From Phaseolus vulgaris (taxonomy: Eukaryota > Streptophyta > Magnoliopsida > Fabales > Fabaceae), in assembly GCF_000499845.2 (NCBI RefSeq), contig NC_023757.2:2142118-2206117 (forward strand): DNA of 64,000 nt, read 5' to 3'. The translations under genes were made by a program, and so were the position numbers. This document shows, piece after piece, positions 48,186 through 60,800 of this stretch (positions are counted from its first letter, which is position 1; every line of letters begins with the position of its first letter). The notes under the pieces are model-generated. The model saw only the letters and a program-made list of their open reading frames with translations, ran no database searches and had not been told where the DNA came from.

Positions 48186-48639
48186 GATATATTAATTTTA
48201 TAATAAACATACTAATTAATTATATTAATTATAGTAGTGGAAGAGAAAAACTATAATTGATGCTAATAATTTTTAAAATAAATACGTTATGTTAATCGGA
48301 ACCATATTTTACAGAAAATTTAGGAAAACCAAATCAAAGTTTTATCCACTCTGGTTTCACGAGTTTGAGACTAAACATGATGATCGATAATTTTCAAAAT
48401 TTTATATTAATAAAATTTTTAATTATCAGATGAGTTTGAAATTCACCATAATAATCAATAATTTTCTGAGTTAATTATATAGATGAAAATTTTAATCATC
48501 AAACAAGTCCAAAACATATAATGATAACTAGTAATTATCGAAACAATGTGTAAAAGAAATGTAATTATCAAGTGACTCAATTTTCAACATAATAATTAAT
48601 AATTTTAAAAAATTAATAAATAAAAGAAAAAAACTAGAC

Positions 48640-48970
48640 AAATGCTCCCTGCACCCAACACTTTTGAACTTGCACCCAACATAGTTTCAAAAATTCCAAA
48701 AATATCCTTTATTCCGAAAATGAAAATCCAGAATTGAAAATAATGCATTCTGGAAAAATAAATCCGGAAGAGATTTTTGTTTTCCAGATATAAAAGCCCA
48801 GAAAAAAAAATCAAAATTCTTCTTGATAAAAAAAATCTGGAATTGAAAATAATACATTCCGAAAAAATTTATCTGGAAAAGATTATTGTGTTCCAGAAAA
48901 AAGGATTTGGAATGTAATTTTATATTTAACCCATTTTTTTAAGGGTATTTTCATTTTTTCCCTATGCAGT
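48640..48970. repeat. CCAGAA-rich dispersed repeat, second locus
   Basis: Begins near TGCTCCCTGCACCCAACA and carries ATCCAGAATTGAAAATAATG, TTCTGGAAAAATAAATCCGG and similar words. It matches the family seen in the last GPAT9 intron, including the TGCACCCAACA end motif. The right end is unclear, near a short (TA)n tract at 48990-49008. Confidence 0.5.
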
Positions 48971-51828
48971 GATATATAATGAGTCACATATATATATATA
49001 TATATATAAAAGTTTAGTCATCCACCTAAAAATAAAAGCCTATGATTTTACTACATATACCCCATTCTCTTAGAAACACACCCTCTTACTCATTTCAACT
49101 CACTCTCTCGTGACTCAACTCTAATAGGACGAGTTGACTCGTTTGACACTTCTATCCTCAATTTTAGTATGTCAACACTCATTTAGTAGTCCAAACCAAA
49201 CATAACTTATATACATTTTCTTCCCATAACTTACTAATGCATCTTTTAAACATAAAATTATGCTTAAAAATATGTAATTCCAAAGTAAATAATGCATTTA
49301 ATGTGATAATGAATTCTAACAATGTTTTCTTAGAAAGATCTAGGGTCAATACAACATTGCAAATTTTTTTTATATAAAGTGGCAATATAAAACTTATAAA
49401 ATTAAAATAAACAACTCATTTAAATAATCATAATTGTTAATGCTCTTTATAAAACAAATTAAAAAAACTCATCCAAATAATTCAAATGTAGTCAATAGAA
49501 ATCTAGAAGATTTAAAAAAAATGAGCATTGGGAAGAGAGATAAATAACTCAACTGAACAAGAAAAGGACATGTTACTTACTCACTACAAACAAAGCAATA
49601 TACGTGTCGTTCAAGTCTCATGCACTTTCTTAATTATTTTTTAGTTTCCTATGACTTATTTTAAATTATTTATACTTCATATTTCTCTATCACCATAGTG
49701 TTTCATTAGGGTTACAACTGGATCTGGTTATGAATAACACTATCAAAAGTCCTACACTAACTTTACCTCCATGTTTGTTAGCTGTGCATAAAAGATTCCA
49801 TCAATTCTGAATCTTTCTTTTAAGGTATTAAATGGCATTAAGGATATTTTTTAAAGTGTTTTTTCAAGACACTTTTGAAAAAAAAAATGAAATAAATGTA
49901 TTCATAATTATATAATTTTTTTATAAAGTAATTAATTTTAATTTGTGGAGAAAATAATTTTAATTTCTCTCTCTTAAAAATACTTAGAGGAGAATCTTGT
50001 TTTTGTTATCGAATGAGTTAAAATGAAGAGAACGATTGTCTTCCTTCTCAGTCGGTCGGTCTACCTTTTCTCCCTTCCGCTTGAATGATCTCCTCGCACT
50101 CTCCTTGTTTCTCCACTCCTCGTCTCTATAAATTTTGAATTCGGATGGTACCTGCAAAACACGCTCAAGTGAAATTTTGGTGTTTGACACTCGGTGTTAT
50201 TAGTAGTGTATGATGACGTAACTGATTCTTGGAATTTGTGCTTATTCATATGATTATCATGAACCCTTTATTGTTGGGTCAAATTAAGGATTTGAATCGT
50301 AATTAAAAACGCATTAGTTAGTGCTTAATCATTGATTAGTCTCATTAATCTTCTTTGGATGTGATGGTTTCGGTCATATCAGTCGACCTTGATCAGATGC
50401 TGAGTCCCTTAATCGATCATGCGGATATGACGGAGACAACTTTATTTTTACTTAAACATACCTGATTTTTCTTCTTAATATAAAACATATATGATTTTTC
50501 TTCTTATTCAAACATACCGAATTATTTTTTATCTTTAGGTCCTTATAGACATTTTGATATGCAAAATTGTTTCCATCGGAAGCATTTGTCATACGGTTGT
50601 CCTGGTGCCGGCAGCACCTTGCATATGAGTCAAAGGGTTTTGTTTTGTTATTCATTAATTCGATTTTTTCTATATATTCAATATAAATTAATTTATAAGA
50701 TAAGAAAGGTTTTGATTTTTTATTTTCTTCTTTCTTTCTCGTGAGTTTGAGAACAAAAGTGGCACAGAAGGAGCCTCTGGGATTTTCATCTTTGGCTCCA
50801 AAATCACAAAAACAAGAGGTAACCATATATGTGTTTAGATATACATGTATCTATATCTATCTACTTTTTTCAATAATGAGCATTTCTGATTCAGAAGTAT
50901 TCTATGTCTTCCTTCTCTTCTCCATATTTAAAACATCACTCTTTCTCCATTTCAAAATAAAATTATCACCATTTTCAACAACACTAATCATGAAAACTTC
51001 AAATATTTAATAGGAATAATCTCAACACGATATCATCAAATTTAAGCCAAAAGAAATGATATATTGAAAACTTGCATCAGCTTATAATTCCTTTTTTTTT
51101 TTAAATTTCAGTTTTTTTACATGAATTTCATGACGAGAATACATTTTTTTTCATATCATAAATCAAAAGCTTTATAATAGAGTAGGGAAGAATGATATAT
51201 TGACAACCTGTTTTACTATACAACCTCTAGTTGATAATATTAAAAAGAGTATTTTTGTTATTTTATACAAAAATTAAAATTTTAGGTCAAGAAATATGGT
51301 TGTACACTGAAACAAGATTGTTAATGTATTATTTTTCATGGAATAAATTGTCAATGTATCATTTTTCATGAAATAAGTTGTCAATATACCATTATTTAGT
51401 GAGATATTGATAACCTACAATTTTTTTTCTCTAAATTTTCAATTTTTTTGAATGACGAAATTACCCTTTTTTTATTATGGATCAATATATCATTATTTTA
51501 TTTAATACCCCATTCACAAATAATCCCAATTTGTAAAAATGCATATTATTCACTTGTTTAGTTCCACAAATAATAATTTACTCCCTTCAAAGAAGTAAAT
51601 TTTGTTGTTTGCCTCCAAAATTTGATAGCTTGTATGATCTTCAATGTTCCCAAAGCTGCAACTTTTCTTTGTACATGGAAAGGGCACCAAAATATTTTTA
51701 AAGCAAAAAAACTTGTGAAGAAAATAGAATGAGGTAGCTAAAAGAGTTGTAGAGAAACAAGGAAATAATGGTTGGTTATGGTGCACTGAGTTAAGTGTTG
51801 TTGTGGAGCATATGCAGAAGAAAGAATA
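48971..51828. other. Intergenic region upstream of CAT
   Basis: AT-rich DNA without a supportable gene. Around 51320-51410 a string like TTGTCAATGTATCATTTTTCATG occurs in three imperfect tandem copies and also, inverted, near 23813. The last few hundred bases should hold the CAT promoter; no clear TATA box was found. Confidence 0.4.
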
Positions 51829-54800
51829 ATGGAGGGAAACGACGACAACAGAAGGCGCTCAGAGGCGATAAAGTTGGAGTCGTTTGCGAGCGTATCAAAG
51901 TACGGGAGAGCGTTGTTGGCGACGCCGTGGAGGCTGGCGGATCGAGTGACGGGGCGGTCGAATGAGGAGGTGGAGTTGGTGGAATTGAAGAGGCGAAGCC
52001 AGCACGAGATGAAGAAGACGCTCACGTGGTGGGACCTCATATGGTTCGGAATGGGCAGCGTCATAGGTTCCGGCATCTTCGTCCTCACCGGCTTTGAGGT
52101 CAAGAACCACGTCGGACCCGCCGTCGTTTTGTCCTACGTTATCTCCGGCGTCTCCGCCATGCTTGCTGTCTTCTGCTACACCGAATTCGCCATCGAAATT
52201 CCCGTCGCTGGTATCTTTGCTTTCTTCTGCTACTTCCTTATATTCAAACCTCACAAAACTATAGAATAGTAGTTATGATATTTTGATACTTCCTCACCTT
52301 ACACCCACAATTAAATACAAAAATTAAAAAAAATATATATAAATAAAAAAATTAAAAAAATATATCTTTCTACTCCTAAAAAAATCTCTGAAAGACACTA
52401 TTGCACATTTTTTTTTTTATCAACAAGAAATAAATTGAATAAACTGGGATACTTCAGGGGTATCTCAACCCGTATACAACAACAAAATGTTGCCTTCTTC
52501 TTAGAGCTAAGAAGAACCTCCCTACATATGGCTTACCTACATGATTATAACCAATAACACCTGAACAAGCATGAGCACTTGATCAGCACCTAAACCAAAT
52601 TACATCAAAGCAAGCAATCATAACCATAAACAGAAAAGGTTACTGGTATAAGCACCTAAACCAAATTACATCAAACCAAGCAAGCATAACCACAAACAGA
52701 AAAGGTTACAGGTATACCATAGTAGCTTTTATACCGACATAGACAATACCGTAATACTACCAGCAACCTCTATCTCCATCGATACTTTAACCTGTTGGCC
52801 GAAAACCATCTGGCAAGCCTGCAAAAAACTCCAGCAAGCAATGCAAGCAATACCTTCCCATCCCAGAATTTTACCTAGAACTTCCTGCTGCAAAAACCAT
52901 GATCAGACTGCTATACTCCTTGGCATGTCCTCCTAACTGTTCCAAGCACTTAACAACTCCATAAGCCCAATTGTTGCTTATCCACCAACAACTTGCTTTC
53001 GTTCACAATAAATAAACCAGCAACCTCCTCTTATGAATCCTTGCGTACGCCACCTACCTGCCGTATAGCAGTTGGACAGAATTACCAGCCAACAGATAGA
53101 CTCCTTCGACCAGAGCCAACCACCCAGGGATTACCCCAGTACTCCAACTGCTCCTGCCAGGCATTGTACCCAAACCCAACCCCATTATCAGAAGGCCGAC
53201 ATTGAAGCCCGCCTTCGTCCCTGCTCCAGATCAGATAACCCTCTATAATCCTCTTCCATCAGCTGCTTATGATACCTGCAACAATTTATTTATAGGTACT
53301 AATACATGACCAAGGGTTCGTTATCCAATCAGAGAACGAATAGCAGAAATTATGTCCCTTATGTTTTAACCACAACCATGATTTAAGTTGGGCCTTATGA
53401 AACACCTCTTCTTCATCCACTATACCCTCGTTGAATGCCACGACATTTCTATGTTCCCATATGCTTCGCACTATAGCTGTCCACACCCCTTTCCACACCA
53501 TATTTTGTTTTTTACTGTCATTTATCAAGGTAAACCCTTCAAAGTGAGCTACCATGTCATTGTGTTGGACAAACAGAATCCCAATCCATTTAAAGCACAT
53601 GTTCCACACCCTTCGTGCACAAATACATTCCATGAACAGGTGTTGACAGGATTCCTCCTCTACCAAACAAAAAGCACATCCCGTGGTATTCATCACAATC
53701 CCTCTCTTATTCAAGCCTTCCCTTGTAGGGAGTCTCCCCCACAACGCCCTCCAAGCCGTAAGCAACACATTAGGGAAAGTCTTCGCCTTCCACAGGATAC
53801 TAAACACCTCTTTATGGGGACCCGCATCTGACATAGCTAAAAGCTCATATGTTGATTTCACCGAAAAGCATCCATTTACGTCACTTTTCCAAGTCAAGGT
53901 ATCCTCCTCGTTCTTCCTAAAGCTAACCCTGGATATATGGTTTAGAAGCTCCGATTCCAAACGCGATTCCCATTCAAATCTTCTTCTCCTCCACGATAAA
54001 GACCACCTCCATTCCACGTCATCCCACCCTCCTACCTCACCCACTTTCTGACCCTGATTCAACGACAGTGAGAACAATCTTGGATACAAAGATTTCAAGT
54101 TCGAATTACCAACCCACACATCCTCCCAAAAGCTTACTTTATCCCCTCTCCCTACCTTCCACCCAATTTGTTCCTGGAACCACCCCTCCCCTCCACCTTC
54201 TCTACACACCTTCTTTATGTCTCTCCACCACCAGGACTGGTATTTCAGAGGGACGTCGGCACCACTTGGGTCCGTACCGTACTTAGAATGTATAACTTCC
54301 TTCCATCTACCTTTTCCCTCCGATACGCACCTCCATTTCCATTTAGCTAACAACGCATGGTTAAACTTTCTAATGTCTCTGATGCCCAGTCCTCCTTCCC
54401 CCTTCGACCTGCATAAATCTTTCCACTTCACCCAAGCAATAGGCCTCTTCTTCTTACCCCATCCCCACAAGAAGCTCCTCTGAATACTAATAATACTCTT
54501 ACAGACCACCTCCGGAGCTTTAAACAGGGACAAATAATATAGCGGAATAGCGGACAAGACTGATTTAATAAGACATAGCCTTCCTGCCATGGACAGAAAT
54601 CTCCCTTTCCATACACTTAGCCTTGATTTCAGCTTTTTCAGAACTGGCTCCCAGAACTTCTTCTTCCTCGGATTACCCCCCACTTCTATTCCCAGATAGG
54701 TAAAAGGAACCTCCATCTGTGAACAATTCAAAGTCTTTGTATAACAGTCCATATTGCTTTTACAGACATTTATGCCAGCTAACTTTGACTTATGGAAGTT

Positions 54801-57800
54801 GATCTTCAAGCCAGATGCTACCTCAAATCCTCAGAGAATTGCCTTTAGGGTAAAGACATTGGAAAAAGCATCCTGACATAGGAACAGAGTGTCGTCAGCA
54901 AACTGTAGCATTCCGAGCCCTACCTCCTTTCTGCCAATATTGAGGTTGTCGTACAGGTTGGCCTTCGTAGCTTGCCTGACTAATCCTGCAAGCCCTTCAG
55001 CTACCACCAAGAAAAGGAAGGGTGCTAATGGGTCCCCCTGCCTTAAACCCCTTGACGGGTAGAATTCCTCCGTTGGGCTTCCATTAACCAAGACTGACAC
55101 TGAAGCACTAGCCAGACATCCTTTAATCCACTTAATCCATCTACCATGGAATCCCAGTCTTCGTAACATGTCATAAAGGAATTCCCAGCTAACTGAGTCG
55201 TAGGCCTTTTCAAAATCCACCTTAAAACACAACCCACTCATCTGGCGCCTCCTGAGTTCCTCAATCACCTCATTAGCCGTTAGGACACTATCAAGAATAC
55301 CTCTTTCCTTGAGGAAGGCAGATTGACACTCATCTATAACATCTGGTAGCACTTTCTTAATCCTCTCTGCCAGCACCTTAGAGATAACTTTGTACATAAC
55401 CCCCACCAGGGAAATAGGTCTATATTGCTCAAGCTTAGCAGGGTCCCTAACTTTTGGAACAAGAGCAACAAAGGAGGCATTACAACCCTTAGGTATGCAC
55501 CCCGTCTCATGGAATAGAGCCAACGCTTCTACTATCTCATCTTTAAAGACCTCCCAGCCCTCCTTAACGAAAAACAGATTGAACCCATCTGGTCCAGGGC
55601 TCTTTGACCCATCACAAAGCCATACTGCTTCCTTAACTTCTTCCTCAGAGAAAGCCTTAATCAGCCCCATGTTATCCTCTTGTGATAGAGACTTAAAATC
55701 TACATTATCAAGTCTTACTCCAAAGTCTTTGGTGGCTTTAAATCTACTATCAAATAGCTTCTTCGCTTCATTACGGACCGTACTGGGTTCCTCAATCCAC
55801 TGGCCCCCTACCTCCACCCCTTTTACTTCATTTCTAAGCCTTCTCCATCTCAAAGACGAGTGGTAGAATTTGGTACAAGAGTCCCCGTTTTTGAACCAGC
55901 TGGCACGAGCCTTCTGGCGAATGAGGGACTCTAACTTCTTATCAATTACCACCAGCCGACTCACCAAATCACCCCTTTTCAACCTATCATCTTCCCTCAG
56001 GCCATCCAGACAATCTTTGCAATCCAGTTCTTCAATTTCCTTTAAAATCAAACCTTTTTGGGTTTGAATATTGCCAAACACTTCCTTGTTCCAGATCTTG
56101 AGATCACCCTTCAACCTCTTCAGTTTCTCCTTGAAAAACACAAAAACATTCCCCTCTACCTGGTAGGATAACCATTTTTCCTTCACCATCTCACAGAAGC
56201 CCCTCTCCATAAACCAGGCATCAACTGAACGGAACGGTTTAGGCCCCCAGTCCTTCTCCACTGACTTCACCACAATTGCACAATGGTCAGAGACTTCCCT
56301 TCGCATCACATATTGTTTACTCATGGGCCATATAGCCAACCAGTCTTCCGTGACTAACACTCTGTCAATTCTACTTTTTGCTGACCCATTAGACTTAAAC
56401 CACGTATACTTCTTACCCACAATAGGCAAATCCAAAAGAAGGTTAGTATCAATGAAGCTATTAAAACCTACTATCTCACTGGAGAAGTCGCCTCCCGTCC
56501 TAGTACCCTTCCTTTCTGTACAACTTCTAACTGCGTTGAAATCTCCACAGAAACACCACACCTTCTCTTGTGATGCCCGTTTCAGATTAGATAGATCCTC
56601 CCATAGTGTCTTTTTATCATTCATCGAGCAGGCCGCATAAACATTTACCATAACACAGCTAACATTGGCTTTAAGATGGTTACCAAAGATAGCTATATAT
56701 CCCTTCCCCATCTCGTGACTGCTGTACAGAAACACATCTTCGTTCCACATAGATAGCAAGCTTCCACAATCATTTTCCCCTCCATTATGCAACCAACCAA
56801 CTCTATTATTCCCCCATACTGAGAAACATCTAGCCTCCGAAATAACCTTTGCCTTTGTCTCCTGTAGGCACACAAAATCTGCCCCTTCATTTTCTATAAC
56901 ATGACTCAGATACCTCGTTTTGATAGTCCCCCCATGCCTCTAATATTCAAGTTGACGACTATCATAAGGAGACATTCTTACCTCCCCTCTTAGCACGCAC
57001 CAGAACCTCAAGGTCGCGTTCTTCCATTCTCCCGAATTCAGCGACGACCTCTTTCTCTTCCCCCCTACAAATTAACCCAGCTTTCTTGCCAACTGCCCAC
57101 AGTCTATCCGGTTCCTCCTCATCAACAGGGTCCCTCAACCGAGAATTACAGTTTCTAATGGCTATGTCTGAAATTGAAAGAGACGACGAACCTGCTTGGA
57201 AAAGCGGTATCGACCCTCCCCTAAGTTGTTTGGCACTTATTCTGGCCGATCTCCTTAGCTGGGGGCACGAGTCCCCTAACTCCATCAACCCTTTCTTTTT
57301 CCATCTACGCGGCGGGGAAATCGACCTGCTTAACCTTCTGGTCCCGTCCTCCTCGCACAGCAACGGGAACTCACCTCCTTCCTTGTCGTCGTCAGCTCTA
57401 AATTGGTCTAGATTGCGGCAATGCTGGTCCTCGCGCCCCATCTTCAAAGAATTCAGACCACTTTTGGCCAGATTACAACGACTGTTACCTTGGGGTATTG
57501 CTACGCCTTCATTCCTCTCCCTGTTCAGAGAATGTACGCTGCCCTCCATTCCGCTCGTGATAATTTCATTGCTACCAACACCCCTCGGCCCAACCGCCTC
57601 CTGCCCAGATAGGTCTAAACACCCCTCACTCTCTTCTATCGCTTCTACCTGCTGGGTTGGCACCAAAGTGTTACCCATACGTAAATGGGCCTCGGTATTG
57701 TTCACCCGGCCCAACACTTTGGGTGACTCCACTTGGATAAAAGGGCACTCCACCTCGATTACTGTTCTGGCCGCCTCGTACTTCGAAAGGTTACTAGGAA

Positions 57801-60800
57801 CAGCATCTCCACAGAGCTGATCAAGAAAAGTGTCAGACAAGCAACCACCATGCCCCTTACGTCCCTGTCTAGCACTAGGCTGAGCAAAAAACCTTCCTTT
57901 CCCCTTACCATCTTTTCCAGTTTCCATAAGCGGCAAAGTTGACTTCAGCCCTGGGTGTTCCCCTTCTCCGTTCTTACGTTCTCTACCTCCCTCCCCCACT
58001 GCCCTTCCGCCGTCGTCCCAAGAACAGCGAGAACACTTCTCAATACTCCTTTCGGTTAAAACAGTCTCCTCAACATACGTCTCTGAAGACGAAACACTAT
58101 CGGAGGAAGCTTCCCAAGAGAGGTTTTCCTTGCATCCCCAACCAAGACAACCTAATGGTTCCTCCTCCACTAAGACACTGCACTTATGACCATTAATCTG
58201 GATGCTTCTCGCCCATCTCACGCTACCGCTGTTCTGGACCCTTATTTTCACCCTGGCAAATTCCACCACCTCCCAGGAAAGGGTAGCTTCGTCTATGGCA
58301 ACCACCTCTGCCTCCCTTGACATTGCATCTATCACTTTCATAAAACAATCCTTATTCCATGCTGGTAGGGGCACCCCAAAACACCTCACCCAGACACATT
58401 TATGGCTTGCACCACTACTAAGCAACCAAGGGTTAACACTTGAGAAGACGCTTTCGAACCACCCTGTGTTCTGCTTCATGATGATCGCTAGGTCCTCCCC
58501 TTTAGTTGGTGACAGCAGAACCATGTTGTCACCCATGAAACGCGCCCTAACCATAGACAAACCACCTTTCACGATCTCCTCCTCCAGCTTAACAAACTCC
58601 ATACCTGCACTCAGAGTCCCTACAAAGCTGTTGGCCAGCCACTTTGGCACGTCATAATGAGTATTAATGGCTAGACCCTTCCACCCTTCCTTAGGGGTAC
58701 CCCTAACAACTTCGGCAAAGGTTTTTTTCCTACTCTTCTCCACCCATATCCCCTTCCTTCCTTGTGAACCTCTCCCTACTTCACCCAACAGGGGTTTAAA
58801 TCCAACTTCCTTTTGACTCCCCGCGTGTCTCCAGTCCTCCCTATTTGTGGCATCCTGGAACCTCCGAAACTTTGGAATATTCACATGAAGTTTCTGATTC
58901 CCTATATATATCTTATCCAGTTCACCTTCCAACCTCGCCACATTTTTCACATCCAGAAATCTGACAAAGCCAAACCTCCTCCCCCACTTATTAAGCCTAC
59001 GAGATATGAAGACCTCACTCACCGTTGCCCATTTCTGGAAAACCTTTACCATATCTCTTTCTCCAAACCCATGGGGGATGTTCGAGAAAAAGAAAGTGGA
59101 GAGCACATCGCCATTCCTTCGTTCTTCGAACCTACTATACCCCTGACCTCCGCTCCTACCACGCCCTAGACCTTCACTCCAGCCAGCGCGTCCAACACCG
59201 TTCGCCATCGGAATGTCGCAAGTAGCGTTTGATATGCAATATTTGACACTTTTGCACATAAATATTTATTTTCAATTTATATAATTCAAAATTATATAAT
59301 ATATAAATTTGTGTCCTCGTGTGTTTCATTTTAGAGATCATACGTATCTCCGTGTCCGTATCTCCGTGTCCGTATCCGTATCTGTACTACATAGGTTGTA
59401 AGTGAAACATGTAAAAAAAACATTTTTGAATTTAGAATGATTAGGTCCGAAAATATACTATAAGTCTTCAAGTTTTTGTTTTTCATTACAACCCCATAAA
59501 CTAATGATTGTTCAATATTTCACATTGATTAGACTTTATGACATTTTATTTTTTATATGCGAGTGTAAAGTTTATATTATAAGTCAGTTTTATAAGGTTG
59601 AGTTAAGTTTAAAGTTTACTTTTTAAAATAGTATCAGACTCATTTCGAGTTCATTCTATTGATTGTTTATTGGACTTATCCGGTTATTCACTATCGGATC
59701 ATTCATAATATATACTTCCACGCATGAGTTGGTAGTCTTTGCATGAGGGGTATATTGAATATCTCATATCAACTAGAGATTATGACGTTTCATTCTTTAT
59801 AGATGAGTGAAAATCTCATCTTATAAGTCGATTTTATGAGGTTGAATTAAGTTTAGAATATTTTTTATTAATATTAAAAAAAATATACTTCTAAGCTTGA
59901 TGAGTTTAAAAATAAATATATATAATAAGATAGTAAGTTTGGAATTAGATGATATCATTACCCTCGATATTCCTACCTAAAACAAAATGCACACATGCAT
60001 AGAAATTTCTGCTACACTTTAGCATGTTATTCTTATAGAAAACTTAAAATTAAACAAATAAAATGATGCATTAACAATCACCAATACTGGATTAATTAGG
60101 AGGTTCGTTTGCGTACTTGAGAGTGGAGCTTGGCGATTTCGTGGCGTACATAGCTTCCGGCAACATCCTTCTCGAATACGTGGTGGGCGGCGCCGCCGTG
60201 GCACGCTCCTGGACCTCCTACTTCGCCACTCTCTGCAACCAAGACTCCGACAAGTTCCTCATCCAAGCCCACCACCTCTCTCCCGATTACAGCCAACTCG
60301 ACCCCATCGCCGTCGTCGTCCTCTTCATCATTGGCCTCTTCGCCGTCTTCAGCACCAAGGGCTCCTCCCGCTTCAACTACCTCGCCTCCATCATCCACCT
60401 CCTCGTCCTCCTCTTCATCATCATCGCCGGCCTCACCAAAGCCCGCGCCGCCAACTACTCCTCCTTTCTTCCCTTCGGGTCCCGCGGCATCTTCCAGGTA
60501 AACAAAATTTTGAATCATTTGCATAATTTAAAATCAGTTTGATTAGTTGATTCATTATCTACTTCGGTAGAGCTAGTTTCAGAGTAGTTTAGCTGATGAA
60601 TCTGATCCATCCCTACTTGCAGGCGGCGGCGGTGTTGTTCTTCGCGTACGTGGGGTTCGACGCGGTTTCCACGATGGCGGAGGAGACGAAGAACCCTGGC
60701 AGGGATATTCCGGTGGGGCTGATAGGGTCGATGGTGTGCACGACGTTTTTGTACTGCATGCTGTCGGTGACCCTTTGTTTGATGCAGAGGTTTTCGGAGG

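Larger units (their letters stand above)
52409..59244 (-). mobile_element. Full-length L1-type LINE retrotransposon
   Basis: A non-LTR retrotransposon of about 6.8 kb, antisense to CAT inside its first intron. On the minus strand it has a very short 5' leader, ORF1 (RRM plus DUF4283-like), ORF2 (endonuclease, reverse transcriptase, zf-RVT), a 3' UTR of about 870 bp and a short poly(A) tail (T-run at 52408-52418 on the plus strand). A 15-bp target duplication with one mismatch flanks it, which shows a single, rather recent insertion by target-primed reverse transcription. The element is GC-richer than the surrounding DNA. ORF1 is open; ORF2 has two apparent lesions. The short leader could mean slight 5' truncation. 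Confidence 0.95.

Noticed and set aside
53388..58657. Plus-strand open frames across the LINE (up to 244 codons)
   Set aside because: They are shadows of the minus-strand ORF1 and ORF2, which carry all the recognisable domains.
60096..60524. 142-codon acidic minus-strand frame opposite CAT exon 2
   Set aside because: Its Asp/Glu richness is the complement of GC-rich, Leu/Ile-coding permease helices on the plus strand.
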